DNA of 64,000 nucleotides, taken from NCBI GenBank assembly GCA_900316955.1, contig ONEX01000005.1, forward strand, positions 1 to 64,000, written 5' to 3'. This DNA is from an uncultured Bacteroidales bacterium. Lineage in GTDB: Bacteria; Bacteroidota; Bacteroidia; Bacteroidales; UBA932. Each line of letters starts with the position of its first letter. The first letter of the stretch is position 1. Positions 15,281 through 23,425 of this stretch are shown in pieces. A model generated the notes under the pieces. That model worked only from the letters and a program-made list of their open reading frames with translations. It did not search any database and was not told the DNA's origin. The position numbers and the translations under genes were made by a program.

Positions 15281-17011
15281 ATGCGGAGAAAGCATTCCAG
15301 CCTATATCTCGTCGTTTGTGCGACGTTCCTGCTGCTGCTATCCTGCAAGGAAAAGCAGGTGCCGTCCTCTATTACGACCATAGCCCTGGAAGAGTTCCAT
15401 GAAACGCTGGACGCGAAAGAGATTTTCCGGCGGAGCGACTACAATAATATGTCTGATTGGGTTGTTCCGGATGAAAAGGGCGATCTGAAGATTCAACTGG
15501 GAAGGGAAAGCACGGCGCGGAGCCTTTGGATGAGGAACGACGACCCCCTGGGTTTCTCTATGCAAGGAGGAGCGGAGAAGACCGTGAGGATTGATATCCC
15601 GCCCATCGGCGAGTCCGCGTCGATGGATGTCCCTTTTTCTTTCGAGGTTCCATGGTCTCTGTCTGCTGACGCTGTACCGGATATCTACAAGCGCCTGTTC
15701 GAAATCGGACTGTACCAGCGGGGTGAATTTCGATATGATTTTGGAGAAGATCTGCCTTTCATCAGCATTATTCCGGATATACGGCTCATTCTTCCGTCCT
15801 GCATGTCTCCCGACCCCGAGGATCACAATGTCATGCCGGAAGGGAATGGATATCGATTCTATGTCCAGTATTATGGACCTTCCCATGAGGATGTTTCCAT
15901 GGTCGCCTCCTTCGAAGTCCCGGACGAGTGCCAGTCGCTGCCGGATCGAGCAATCCGCATGGGCTCGAATCTTACGATCAGTGGAACGCTGCATCTGGAG
16001 AAAAAAAGCTTGAAGGAAAGCCGGGAATGGCCTGACCATCTGGATTTTTCCTTCTCCTTCGCGCACGAGGGCGGCCTTCTTCGGGCAAAAGGACTGTTCA
16101 ACCTTCCATCGGCGTACACCGTTCCGGATATTTCCTATCATTATGATTTGCAAATCCGACCTTTCCTGTTCCAGGAGGGTTCCTCGAACATCCACTTATA
16201 TGACACGCGCATCCGGCTGGACTTCATGAACAAAAGCCCGTTCCATGTCAGGCTCCGTGGGACCGTCGCATCTTATAAGAATGGAGAGGTCCTCCATTCG
16301 ATGCCCTTTGGCGACGACGGCCCGATCGAAGCGAAGCCATTCGATGCCGACCGGGCCAATTGGAGCTATGAAGGGGTCTGTGAAAAAACGATCTTCCTCA
16401 GCGAGTACGACCGGTTTCCGGTCAGCTTCCCGGGCTCGGAATTTCCGGACTATCAGGAACATGTCTCCCTTCAGGTCGATGGGCTCGCAAGCCTCATCGC
16501 TGGAGATCCGGACGACATCCGCTTCACCGATCTCCGGGTTGAAAGAGACCCCGATGAGATCATCGACCTGACGGTCAGCGATTTCGAAGAGGCGTATTTC
16601 AAGTTGAGTGGACAGGTCACCACGCCTCTCCAGGCTGGGAAAGATTTCTCCGCCCAGAAAGGACTCACGGTTTATTTCCCGAGGGACATATTCAAGGAGG
16701 ACGCCCCTCTGTATAAGGCCATGATAGAAGGGACATTGACATCCACGCTTCCGTTCTTCTTCGAACTGAAAGACATCGTTGTCAACCCGGGTATTACTTG
16801 TACCTGGGATAAGGTCCTCCTGCCCCCTTCTCTGGCCAATGAAACGTCTTCCGTCCATTTCACCATGCAGTTCGAATCACAGAAGGATTTGAAAAGCCTG
16901 TTGAGTGAAGCAACGTTTCTTTTCCGGCTTTACGCCGATGACTCCTGCGCCGGAAAGCCCATCAACGAGTCCGGCTGCATCTCCTTGACGGACGTGGTTG
17001 TCAAGTATTAA
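15281..17011 (+). CDS. lipoprotein of unknown function
   Basis: A 576-aa protein with a clear lipoprotein signal (LLLLSC, Cys at about residue 22). The remainder is rich in beta-prone segments and looks like repeated immunoglobulin-like or jelly-roll sheets. There are no enzyme motifs and no TonB, SusD or glycanase signature. I do not recognise the family. It has its own promoter, its base composition is more A+T-rich than the flanking metabolic genes, and no partner gene is adjacent, so it looks like accessory surface cargo. Confidence 0.75.
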   Translation: MRRKHSSLYLVVCATFLLLLSCKEKQVPSSITTIALEEFHETLDAKEIFRRSDYNNMSDWVVPDEKGDLKIQLGRESTARSLWMRNDDPLGFSMQGGAEKTVRIDIPPIGESASMDVPFSFEVPWSLSADAVPDIYKRLFEIGLYQRGEFRYDFGEDLPFISIIPDIRLILPSCMSPDPEDHNVMPEGNGYRFYVQYYGPSHEDVSMVASFEVPDECQSLPDRAIRMGSNLTISGTLHLEKKSLKESREWPDHLDFSFSFAHEGGLLRAKGLFNLPSAYTVPDISYHYDLQIRPFLFQEGSSNIHLYDTRIRLDFMNKSPFHVRLRGTVASYKNGEVLHSMPFGDDGPIEAKPFDADRANWSYEGVCEKTIFLSEYDRFPVSFPGSEFPDYQEHVSLQVDGLASLIAGDPDDIRFTDLRVERDPDEIIDLTVSDFEEAYFKLSGQVTTPLQAGKDFSAQKGLTVYFPRDIFKEDAPLYKAMIEGTLTSTLPFFFELKDIVVNPGITCTWDKVLLPPSLANETSSVHFTMQFESQKDLKSLLSEATFLFRLYADDSCAGKPINESGCISLTDVVVKY

Positions 17012-17025
17012 ACGCGGAGAAGGGT

Positions 17026-17505
17026 CTATTTCTCCCGCACGGCCTTGCCGCTCAGGTGGTCGATGGTGAATTCGAGCATTTCGGCGCGGGGGCCGTTCTT
17101 GAGGATGTCGGCCTCGGTGTCGTAGCCGTCGGGGAAGTATTTCTTGCCCAGGGAGCGGAGGCGGGCGAGGCGGTCGGCGTCATCGGCCAGGATGCGGACG
17201 CGGCCGAAGCAGATCACGCTCTTGACGTGGTACCACCAGTCGCCGGGCTCCTTCTCCGGCTCGTCCAGGACCGTGAAGCAGGCCTTGTCGCAGGCGCGGA
17301 GGGCGTCCAGCTTGTGGCCTTCCTTGGCGCAGTGGAAGTACAGTTTCCCGTCCTCGAACACGAAGTTGATGGGCACGGTGTAGGGATATCCGCCATCGCC
17401 GATGACGGAGAGGAAGCCCCGGTAGCCGCTCGCCAGGATCCGGAGGCATTCTTCCTCCGGAAGGGCTTGCTTGGACCGGCGCATGGGCCGGAAAATGGGT
17501 TCCAT
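17026..17505 (-). CDS. pyridoxamine 5'-phosphate oxidase family flavoprotein
   Basis: A 159-aa cytoplasmic protein of the PNPOx-like split-barrel family (NimA/5-nitroimidazole-reductase type). Visible segments are RPMRRSKQALPEEE, a VPINFVFEDGKLYFHCAKEGHK core and WWYHVKSVICFGRVRI. These proteins bind FMN or a related cofactor and reduce small molecules. The ATG at 17505 lies 2 bp after the flavodoxin stop, so the two form an operon and the flavodoxin could be its electron donor. Members of this family are often annotated as NimA, but resistance cannot be claimed from sequence. Confidence 0.85.
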   Translation of the reverse strand: MEPIFRPMRRSKQALPEEECLRILASGYRGFLSVIGDGGYPYTVPINFVFEDGKLYFHCAKEGHKLDALRACDKACFTVLDEPEKEPGDWWYHVKSVICFGRVRILADDADRLARLRSLGKKYFPDGYDTEADILKNGPRAEMLEFTIDHLSGKAVREK

Positions 17506-17507
17506 GG

Positions 17508-18053
17508 CTATTTGAGCCCGTCCGCCCAGGCCTTGATGTCGGCCTTGGAGGCGCCGTTCAGGGTCTTGCCGGCTTTCCAGTGGATGGCGGGATAGGCGGC
17601 GGCGAAGTCCTTGTTGGCCTTGTCGATGGAACTGCCGCCGGAGGTGGCGAAGAAGATGACCGTCTTGCCTTCGAAGCCGTAAGCCTCGATGAAGGTGTTG
17701 ATGATCGTCGGGGCCGTGTACCACCACACGGGGAAGCCGATGTACACCACATCATAGCTGTCGGCATCCTTCAGGTCCTTGACGATGGCCGGGCGGGAGG
17801 CCTTGTCCTGCATCTCGACGGAGCTGCGGGAGGCCTTGTCGCGCCAGTCCAGGTCGGCGGCCGTGTACTTGACCTCGGGCTTGATTTCGTAGAGCGTTCC
17901 GCCGGTGACATCGGCCAGGTCCTGGGCCACGGCCGCGGTGGTGCCGGTGGCGGAGAAATAGGCGACGAGGGTTTTCATTTCTTTCTTGTTGTTCTGGCCG
18001 CAGGCGGTGAGGGTCAATGCCAGGGCGGCGAGGGTGATGAGGATTCTGTTCAT
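17508..18053 (-). CDS. flavodoxin lipoprotein
   Basis: A 181-aa flavodoxin with an N-terminal lipoprotein signal (LTLTAC). The FMN phosphate-binding loop is YFSATGTT, and later flavin contacts are FPVWWYTAP and FFATSGGSS. The start at 18053 is preferred over an upstream in-frame codon because it gives the signal peptide directly. An exported flavodoxin is common in Bacteroidota and may feed envelope reductases. It lies 13 bp after the 62-aa gene and 2 bp before the PNPOx-like gene on one transcript. Confidence 0.9.
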   Translation of the reverse strand: MNRILITLAALALTLTACGQNNKKEMKTLVAYFSATGTTAAVAQDLADVTGGTLYEIKPEVKYTAADLDWRDKASRSSVEMQDKASRPAIVKDLKDADSYDVVYIGFPVWWYTAPTIINTFIEAYGFEGKTVIFFATSGGSSIDKANKDFAAAYPAIHWKAGKTLNGASKADIKAWADGLK

Positions 18054-18066
18054 AGCTATAGGTTTC

Positions 18067-18255
18067 TTATTCGATTCGGATGCTTCCGTCATCGTCGATG
18101 ACGACGATGTCTCCTTCCTGGACATTCACGAACCCGTCGTCCGTGAGGATGGACAGGATCGTAAGGCCCATGCAGAAGTAGGGATCCAGGACCCTGTCGC
18201 CCAGGACCTCCTTGAATTCGGCCTGGTTGGTGCCGGTGTAGGGGATCTTAGTCAT
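18067..18255 (-). CDS. small protein of unknown function (62 aa)
   Basis: A 62-aa acidic protein with no signal or membrane segment. Its ATG overlaps the stop of the upstream metallophosphatase by 8 bp and it ends 13 bp before the flavodoxin, so its position and coupling support a real gene. The C-terminal [18 protein letters not shown] resembles a short beta-barrel edge, but I do not recognise a family. Confidence 0.55.
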   Translation of the reverse strand: MTKIPYTGTNQAEFKEVLGDRVLDPYFCMGLTILSILTDDGFVNVQEGDIVVIDDDGSIRIE

Positions 18256-19330
18256 TCTTTCCTTTCAGTTTCAACACCAGGTATTCCGAGCGGGTGCCGA
18301 CGCGGATCTTGGCGCCCCAGAGGCCGAGGCCGGAGGAGATGTAGTAGCGGGTGTCGCCTTTGCGGTAGGGCCCCCAGGCTTTCTCGAACATCAGGTCGGT
18401 GGCCCAGGAGACGGGCCAGACTTGGCCGCGGTGGGTGTGGCCGCTGAACTGGAAGTCGATGCCCGCCTGCTCGGCTTCCTCCAGGTGGCTGGGCTGGTGG
18501 TCCAGGACGAGGGTGAAGCCTTCCAGGCCGGCGGCGAGGTCGCGCAGGGCGGCCCGGCCCGGGGTGGAGCGGTCCTTGCGGCCGATCACATCGACCCCCT
18601 TGAAATGGGCCACGGAGTCCTTCAGGACCCGGATTCCGGCGGCCTGGAAGAACTGTTCCGCCTGCGGGAGGCCGGCGTAGGTCTCGTGGTTGCCGAGGAC
18701 GGTCCAGACAGGCGCCTCGATGCGCCGGAACTCCTCCTCGTAGCGGCCTTCCGTCACCGGGCGCAGGCTCCGGTCGATGATGTCGCCGCCGATGAGCACG
18801 AGGTCCGGCTTCTCCGCGTTGATGAGGTCCACCCAGCGGGCGAGTTCCGCCTTCCGGTTGTGGTAGCCGATGTGCAGGTCGCTCGCGAGGACGATGGTCA
18901 GGGGCTGCTCCAGCGGCTTGTCCGTCTCGATGGTGAGTTCCTCGCGGTATTTGTGCGGGTAGTGGATGGCGCCCAGCGTCATGATGAGCGCCACAATGCC
19001 GACGGCGCCGAGGAGCCCTGCCGCGCTGTCTTTCAGGAGCGTCTTGGGCAGGAGGTGGCAGAGGGAGGCGATATCGGCCAGGAGGAAGACCAGCAGCAGG
19101 TACAGGAAGGCGATCATCCAGGTGTTGCCCACTTCGTAGAGCACGGTCGCGGCCCGGACGGGGACGCGCTCCGTGTAGGCGAAGCCGGCGAACATCGTGG
19201 CCATCCAGAGGACGAAAAGGCCCGTTACGACGAGTTTCCACCCGGAGGGGGATATCCGCCACAGATGCCAGCAAACGTAGCCTGTAAGCGCCAAAACAAG
19301 CGCGAAAATGGCAAGGAATCCGGCGCGCAC
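18248..19330 (-). CDS. membrane-anchored metallophosphoesterase (YkuE/YaeI type)
   Basis: A 360-aa protein when started at GTG 19330, 2 bp after the preceding stop; no ATG fits before the first membrane helix. Four or so transmembrane helices (residues 5-130) precede a calcineurin-like domain with ASDLHIGYH, GGDIID, LGNHET and FSGHTHRGQ, the complete metal-binding set. Relatives act on phosphoesters at the outer face of the membrane, and some are linked to lipid A precursor turnover; the substrate here is unknown. The frame remains open far upstream, but that part overlaps the previous gene and is not coding. Confidence 0.85.
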   Translation of the reverse strand: MRAGFLAIFALVLALTGYVCWHLWRISPSGWKLVVTGLFVLWMATMFAGFAYTERVPVRAATVLYEVGNTWMIAFLYLLLVFLLADIASLCHLLPKTLLKDSAAGLLGAVGIVALIMTLGAIHYPHKYREELTIETDKPLEQPLTIVLASDLHIGYHNRKAELARWVDLINAEKPDLVLIGGDIIDRSLRPVTEGRYEEEFRRIEAPVWTVLGNHETYAGLPQAEQFFQAAGIRVLKDSVAHFKGVDVIGRKDRSTPGRAALRDLAAGLEGFTLVLDHQPSHLEEAEQAGIDFQFSGHTHRGQVWPVSWATDLMFEKAWGPYRKGDTRYYISSGLGLWGAKIRVGTRSEYLVLKLKGKND

Positions 19331-19332
19331 GG

Positions 19333-20466
19333 CTATCTCAGTTGGAAGCGGTGGGACAGGAGCGTGCTGCTGCCCGCGTAGAAGTCCACGAAGATGTCTT
19401 CGGGGCCGACCAGGAGCTTGTAGGAGCCGGCCGCATCGGCCCAGCTGTAGCGGCGGACGCCGGGGCGGTACTCGTCGAAGATGTCCTTCACCGGGCCCGG
19501 CTCGCCGAGCTCGGGATGGCCCTTGAGCATCTGGGAGCCGTAGCCTTCGGGGGAGGAGACCTTCTCGGTCCAGGCGCCCTGGGCTTCCTTGGCCCAGACG
19601 CTGGACATGGTCATCTGGGTGATGCGGCCGCCGTCGCCGTACCAGTCCAGCAGCTCGGTCTTGTGCGTGTGCCCGCACAGGACGATGACCTCGCGGGAGG
19701 CCATCAGGCGGCGGATGCGGCGGCGCTCATCGGCCCGCCTGTCGTCGCGGCTGCCCAGCAGGAACCACCACCAGTAGGAGGCGCTGTCATAGGGGAAAAC
19801 GGGGCTGTGGACCACGACGAACGTGTGCCGGGCGCCCTGCGTTTCCTGGAACAGCCGCTCGATCCGGGCGACGTCGGGGTGCGTGAAGTCCAGGACGAGG
19901 TAGGCGTCGTCGCCCACGGAGAACCGGAAGTTGGTGTCCGTGATTTCCCTGCCCAGCTCCTTCGTGAGGCGGGCGGGCATATAGTCCGCATAGGCTTTCG
20001 TGGCGACGGCGTCGTCATTGCCCCGGAGGTCGTGGTTGCCGGCGACGGTGACGAAGGGGAGGCCGGGGGCCACTCCCTGCTTGAGGAGGTCGAAGGTGTC
20101 GGCCAGGAAGGCGGCGTGGACGGCCGCCGTGGCGGTGTCACCCTGGATCAGGTCGCCCATCTGCAGGACGAAGCGGGTGTCGCCGTCCACCAGGGCGGCC
20201 GCCCGTTTCACGAGGGCCGGGCAGCGCGCCTCCCACATGTCGGCGTTGCGCACGAACTCTTTCCGGTGGTTCGCTTCCCGCGTGGGATTCGGGTCCGTGT
20301 AGCCGGCGTGATACTTTTCGGGGTCCGGCGCGTCGTAGTGCGTGTCGCCCAGGATGACGGCGGAATAGGAGCCATCGTCCGCGGCGAAAGCCTTCGTAGC
20401 GCGTCCCAGCAGGGAAGCGCCCACCACCGCGCCGGCCGAATACTTGAAAAATGATCTCCTGTCCAT
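19333..20466 (-). CDS. Tat-exported metallophosphoesterase
   Basis: A 377-aa protein with an MDRRSFFK twin-arginine signal and cleavage near KAFA. The calcineurin-like phosphoesterase motifs are in order: ILGDTHYD, MGDLIQGD, AGNHDLRGN, VVHSPVFP and CGHTHKTEL. A C-terminal beta domain of about 100 residues follows. It is predicted to hydrolyse a phosphodiester or monoester in the periplasm or at the surface. It lies between the GH2 gene (15-bp gap) and the membrane metallophosphatase (2-bp gap) on one likely transcript. Confidence 0.9.
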   Translation of the reverse strand: MDRRSFFKYSAGAVVGASLLGRATKAFAADDGSYSAVILGDTHYDAPDPEKYHAGYTDPNPTREANHRKEFVRNADMWEARCPALVKRAAALVDGDTRFVLQMGDLIQGDTATAAVHAAFLADTFDLLKQGVAPGLPFVTVAGNHDLRGNDDAVATKAYADYMPARLTKELGREITDTNFRFSVGDDAYLVLDFTHPDVARIERLFQETQGARHTFVVVHSPVFPYDSASYWWWFLLGSRDDRRADERRRIRRLMASREVIVLCGHTHKTELLDWYGDGGRITQMTMSSVWAKEAQGAWTEKVSSPEGYGSQMLKGHPELGEPGPVKDIFDEYRPGVRRYSWADAAGSYKLLVGPEDIFVDFYAGSSTLLSHRFQLR

Positions 20467-20481
20467 AGGGATATGTTTCTT

Positions 20482-22524
20482 TTATAATGCTTTCCAGGTG
20501 ACTTCATCCGCGGTGCCGTCGGGGGAGACGACCTTGAAGACGGTGTCGCCCGGGCCCATGGTCACGTCCGCGAACTTCCAGATGACGCCGGTGGGCTCGC
20601 CGGTGGCGGCAAGTTCAGCCACCTTCTCGCCGTTGCGGAAGAGGGTGAGGCTCGGGGCGTTGGCATAGACGGTAAGCGTAAACTGCTGGCCTGCAGGACG
20701 ATAGTGCAGCCGTCTCTCCGTAATATACACCGTCTTTGCCTCGTGGTTCCACCAGGCCTTGTACAGGTAGAACACGTCCTTTTTCGTCTGGCGGTCCCGG
20801 GTGATGAGGCCCTTGTCGTTCATGTACATCCGGGCGGGGTTCACGACGTAGTTCACGCCGTCCTCCGAGTCCACGAAGCCTTCGTGCCGGTCGGCGACCG
20901 GGAAGTCGAACAGGATCCAGAGGGAGGTGAAGTTCAGCCACGGCATCTCGGCGATCTGCTGCGCGTGCGCCTCGTGCGAGCGGTTGCCGTAGGCCTCGAA
21001 GTGCAGGGAGTCGGTGCGGTCGCGGCGGACGGCGCTCTCGTCCCAGGTCTCGCAGTAGGGGTTGATGCCCACGCCGTATTCGGAGATGTTGGCCGGGCCC
21101 ATGACGTCGCGGATCTTCGTCATATCCGTGGTGAGGCCGCTGAAGTCGCCGTAGTTGTAGTACCAGCCGTGGTAGCGGTTCTCGGAATAGTAGTCGGCCT
21201 TGAGCTCGGTGTAGCGGTCGCGCTGGAAGACGGAATCGTCGGTGAGGCCCACCAGGCGGGTGGGATCCAGCGACTTCGCGTAGTCGTACAGCCGCGCGGT
21301 CTCTTCCACCACGCGGTCCGTGTCCAGCCAGCCCTGGTAGTTCGGGCGGTTGCCCCAGCTGTCCAGCTCGTTCCACATGCCCCAGAAGCAGATGGACGGG
21401 TGGTTGTACAGGCTCGTGACCATCTCCCACATCTGCTGGTGGATGTTGTCGAAATAGGCCTGGGTGGCGTTCGTGCCGCAGATATTGACCCAGGGAATCT
21501 CGGTCTGGACGATGATGCCCATGCGGTCGCACAGCCGGAATTCCTCGTCGTTGTGCGGATAATGCGCCAGCCGGAGGAAGTTGCAGCCCAGCTCCTTCAC
21601 GATGGCGTAGTCGTTCGCGATATCCTCCTTGGTCAGGGCCGACGCCTTCCCGGCCATGTCCTGGTGCATGGACACGCCCCGGAGGGAGTAAGGCTTGCCG
21701 TTGAGGCTGAAGCCTTTGTCCTTGTCCACGTTGAAATAGCGGAAGCCGACCTCGGTGCAGGCGACGTCCTTGTCGACCTGGATTTCCACCGTGTAAAGGT
21801 ACGGGTCCAGGACGCCGTTCCAGAGGTGCGGGTTGTCCAGGGTCAGGACCGTCGCATACTCCTGGCTCGCTCCGGCGGGAAGGTCGATGGAAGCGGTCTC
21901 CTTCGCGACCACCTTTCCATCGGCGGCCTTGAGCTGCGCCACCACCTGCTCCGTCCGGGCCTTCCCGGTGTTCCGGAGGTGGGCGCGGACCTCGGCAACA
22001 ACTTTATTGTCAGAGACTTCCTTCTGGACTACGTGCAGGCGGTACGGCCCGTATTCCTCCGGAGAGAAGAAGACATCGCCGTACACCAGCAGGCGGACGG
22101 GATTGTGGAGGCCGCCGTTCTTGTTGAAGTCGGAGCTGACGGGGATCATCTCGATGTCCTCCGTGTTGTCGCAGACCACTTCCACCTGGCCGCTATGCGG
22201 GAGCGGCACGACGAAGGGTGTGTAGCCACCCTTATGGGCCTTCAGGAGCGTGCCGTCCAGATACACTTCCGCCGCCTGGGCCGCGCCCTCGAAGAGCAGG
22301 AAGGCGTTCTTCCCGGAGGAGAAGGAAACTTCCCGGCGGTAATGGGCCTTGCCGCGGTAATATTTCTGGGTGGGTCCGTCCTGGGCGTTGTAGGAGTGGG
22401 GGACCGTGACGGCTTCCCACTGCTCCCCGTCCTTGGAGAACTGCCAGTCTTTCAATTCGGATTGCACGCCGCAGGCGACGGCGAGGAGGGAAAGGGCCAC
22501 GAGGCCCGGCAACAGGTTTTTCAT
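20482..22524 (-). CDS. glycoside hydrolase family 2 beta-galactosidase-like enzyme
   Basis: A 680-aa lipoprotein; the start at 22524 gives the signal LLAVAC. The three GH2 domains are visible: jelly roll (about 25-170), immunoglobulin-like (about 175-285) and TIM barrel (about 290-590) with a short C-terminal beta domain. The acid/base is Glu386 in MWNELDSWG and the nucleophile is Glu482 in ISEYGVG, with the conserved RLAHYPHN segment before them. Beta-galactosidase or beta-glucuronidase activity is most likely. It is the first gene of a minus-strand run with two phosphoesterases. Confidence 0.92.
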   Translation of the reverse strand: MKNLLPGLVALSLLAVACGVQSELKDWQFSKDGEQWEAVTVPHSYNAQDGPTQKYYRGKAHYRREVSFSSGKNAFLLFEGAAQAAEVYLDGTLLKAHKGGYTPFVVPLPHSGQVEVVCDNTEDIEMIPVSSDFNKNGGLHNPVRLLVYGDVFFSPEEYGPYRLHVVQKEVSDNKVVAEVRAHLRNTGKARTEQVVAQLKAADGKVVAKETASIDLPAGASQEYATVLTLDNPHLWNGVLDPYLYTVEIQVDKDVACTEVGFRYFNVDKDKGFSLNGKPYSLRGVSMHQDMAGKASALTKEDIANDYAIVKELGCNFLRLAHYPHNDEEFRLCDRMGIIVQTEIPWVNICGTNATQAYFDNIHQQMWEMVTSLYNHPSICFWGMWNELDSWGNRPNYQGWLDTDRVVEETARLYDYAKSLDPTRLVGLTDDSVFQRDRYTELKADYYSENRYHGWYYNYGDFSGLTTDMTKIRDVMGPANISEYGVGINPYCETWDESAVRRDRTDSLHFEAYGNRSHEAHAQQIAEMPWLNFTSLWILFDFPVADRHEGFVDSEDGVNYVVNPARMYMNDKGLITRDRQTKKDVFYLYKAWWNHEAKTVYITERRLHYRPAGQQFTLTVYANAPSLTLFRNGEKVAELAATGEPTGVIWKFADVTMGPGDTVFKVVSPDGTADEVTWKAL

Positions 22525-22580
22525 CGGCTTGATCCTTTGTTTTCCAATCGTGCAAGTTACGAATTCTTGGCGGGTCCGCC

Positions 22581-22615
22581 AAAAAAAAACCGGGGAAGAC
22601 AAGGTCTTTCCCGGT
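22581..22615 (-). terminator. terminator of the secreted-protein gene
   Basis: On the minus strand CCGGG-A-AAGAC-CTT-GTCTT-C-CCCGG is followed by nine T residues, 26 bp after the stop at 22641. Confidence 0.9.
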
Positions 22616-22640
22616 CGGTCGCAAGGGGCGAGGCTGTCGC

Positions 22641-23210
22641 CTACAGGTCCTGGCTGTTCAGCTCGTCCTGGCGGAGGCAGTTGATGGTGTCCTCGTAGAG
22701 CAGGTTGATGGCCGGCTGCTGGGTCATCGGATTGTTGGCGATCACGAGGTGGATCGTCCCCTCGGGCGAGACGAACCGGGCGTACCAGCGTGCCCGGCCC
22801 CGGCGGAGGGCCTCCAGTTCGCGTCCGTCACCGTCGGAGAAAGGAAGCTGGAATTCCTGGGTCAGTTCCACGGGCTCTCCATATTTGAAGGAGAGGCTCC
22901 TGAGGAGGGAATAGAAGTCTATGCGGAGGTTGCCCCAGTTCTCGGGCGAGGGGTAGTTCACCGCGACGCGGCTGACGTTCCCTTCTTCGTTGGGCATGAC
23001 GAAGACATCGACCGTCTTGCCGGTGAAGCGGCCGCTGAGGGATGCGCCGTGGGAGCCGTCGTGGACGAGGTGGAATTCGCTCTGGCAGAGGGCTTCGACG
23101 AACGCTTTCTCGGAGCCGTCCATGGGGATGTTCTTGAACTTGAGATGCTCCTGCGCCCCGGCCCAGCAGCAGACGCCCAGGGTGACCAGGAAGAGGACAA
23201 TTCTTTTCAT
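22641..23210 (-). CDS. secreted protein of unknown function
   Basis: A 189-aa protein with a cleavable signal peptide (about residues 1-19, ending WAGAQ). The mature part has segments FKNIPMDGS, GRFTGKTVDVFVM and FKYGEPVEL, typical of a small exported Bacteroidales family that I cannot name. It has its own promoter and terminator and is therefore a single-gene unit. Confidence 0.75.
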   Translation of the reverse strand: MKRIVLFLVTLGVCCWAGAQEHLKFKNIPMDGSEKAFVEALCQSEFHLVHDGSHGASLSGRFTGKTVDVFVMPNEEGNVSRVAVNYPSPENWGNLRIDFYSLLRSLSFKYGEPVELTQEFQLPFSDGDGRELEALRRGRARWYARFVSPEGTIHLVIANNPMTQQPAINLLYEDTINCLRQDELNSQDL

Positions 23211-23237
23211 AGTGGTGTGGTATTGGTTATCTGTGAA

Positions 23238-23245
23238 CAAAAATA
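23238..23245 (-). promoter_or_regulatory. promoter element of the secreted-protein gene
   Basis: Minus-strand TATTTTTG, 27 bp before the ATG at 23210. Confidence 0.6.
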
Positions 23246-23373
23246 GGTAAAAAATTAGAAAAGATGGTGGACATTTTTAAAAAAAGTACATTTTTCGGGC
23301 GTGCCCGCAACCGCTTGAAGAGAATTTGAAAGGATTTGGTGCGATTATGTAAAATCAAGGGGGGATTGTTGTG

Positions 23374-23381
23374 TAACTTTG
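23374..23381 (+). promoter_or_regulatory. promoter element of the carboxylesterase gene
   Basis: TAACTTTG, 44 bp before the ATG at 23426. Confidence 0.6.
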
Positions 23382-23425
23382 CTACAAGCAAAGATTCCTT
23401 GACACGAAACCAAACCTCATCTGAT

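Noticed and set aside
19331-19678. N-terminal extension of the membrane metallophosphatase
   Set aside because: The extra 116 residues are Arg/Pro/His-rich and overlap the previous gene; the membrane helices start right after the GTG at 19330.
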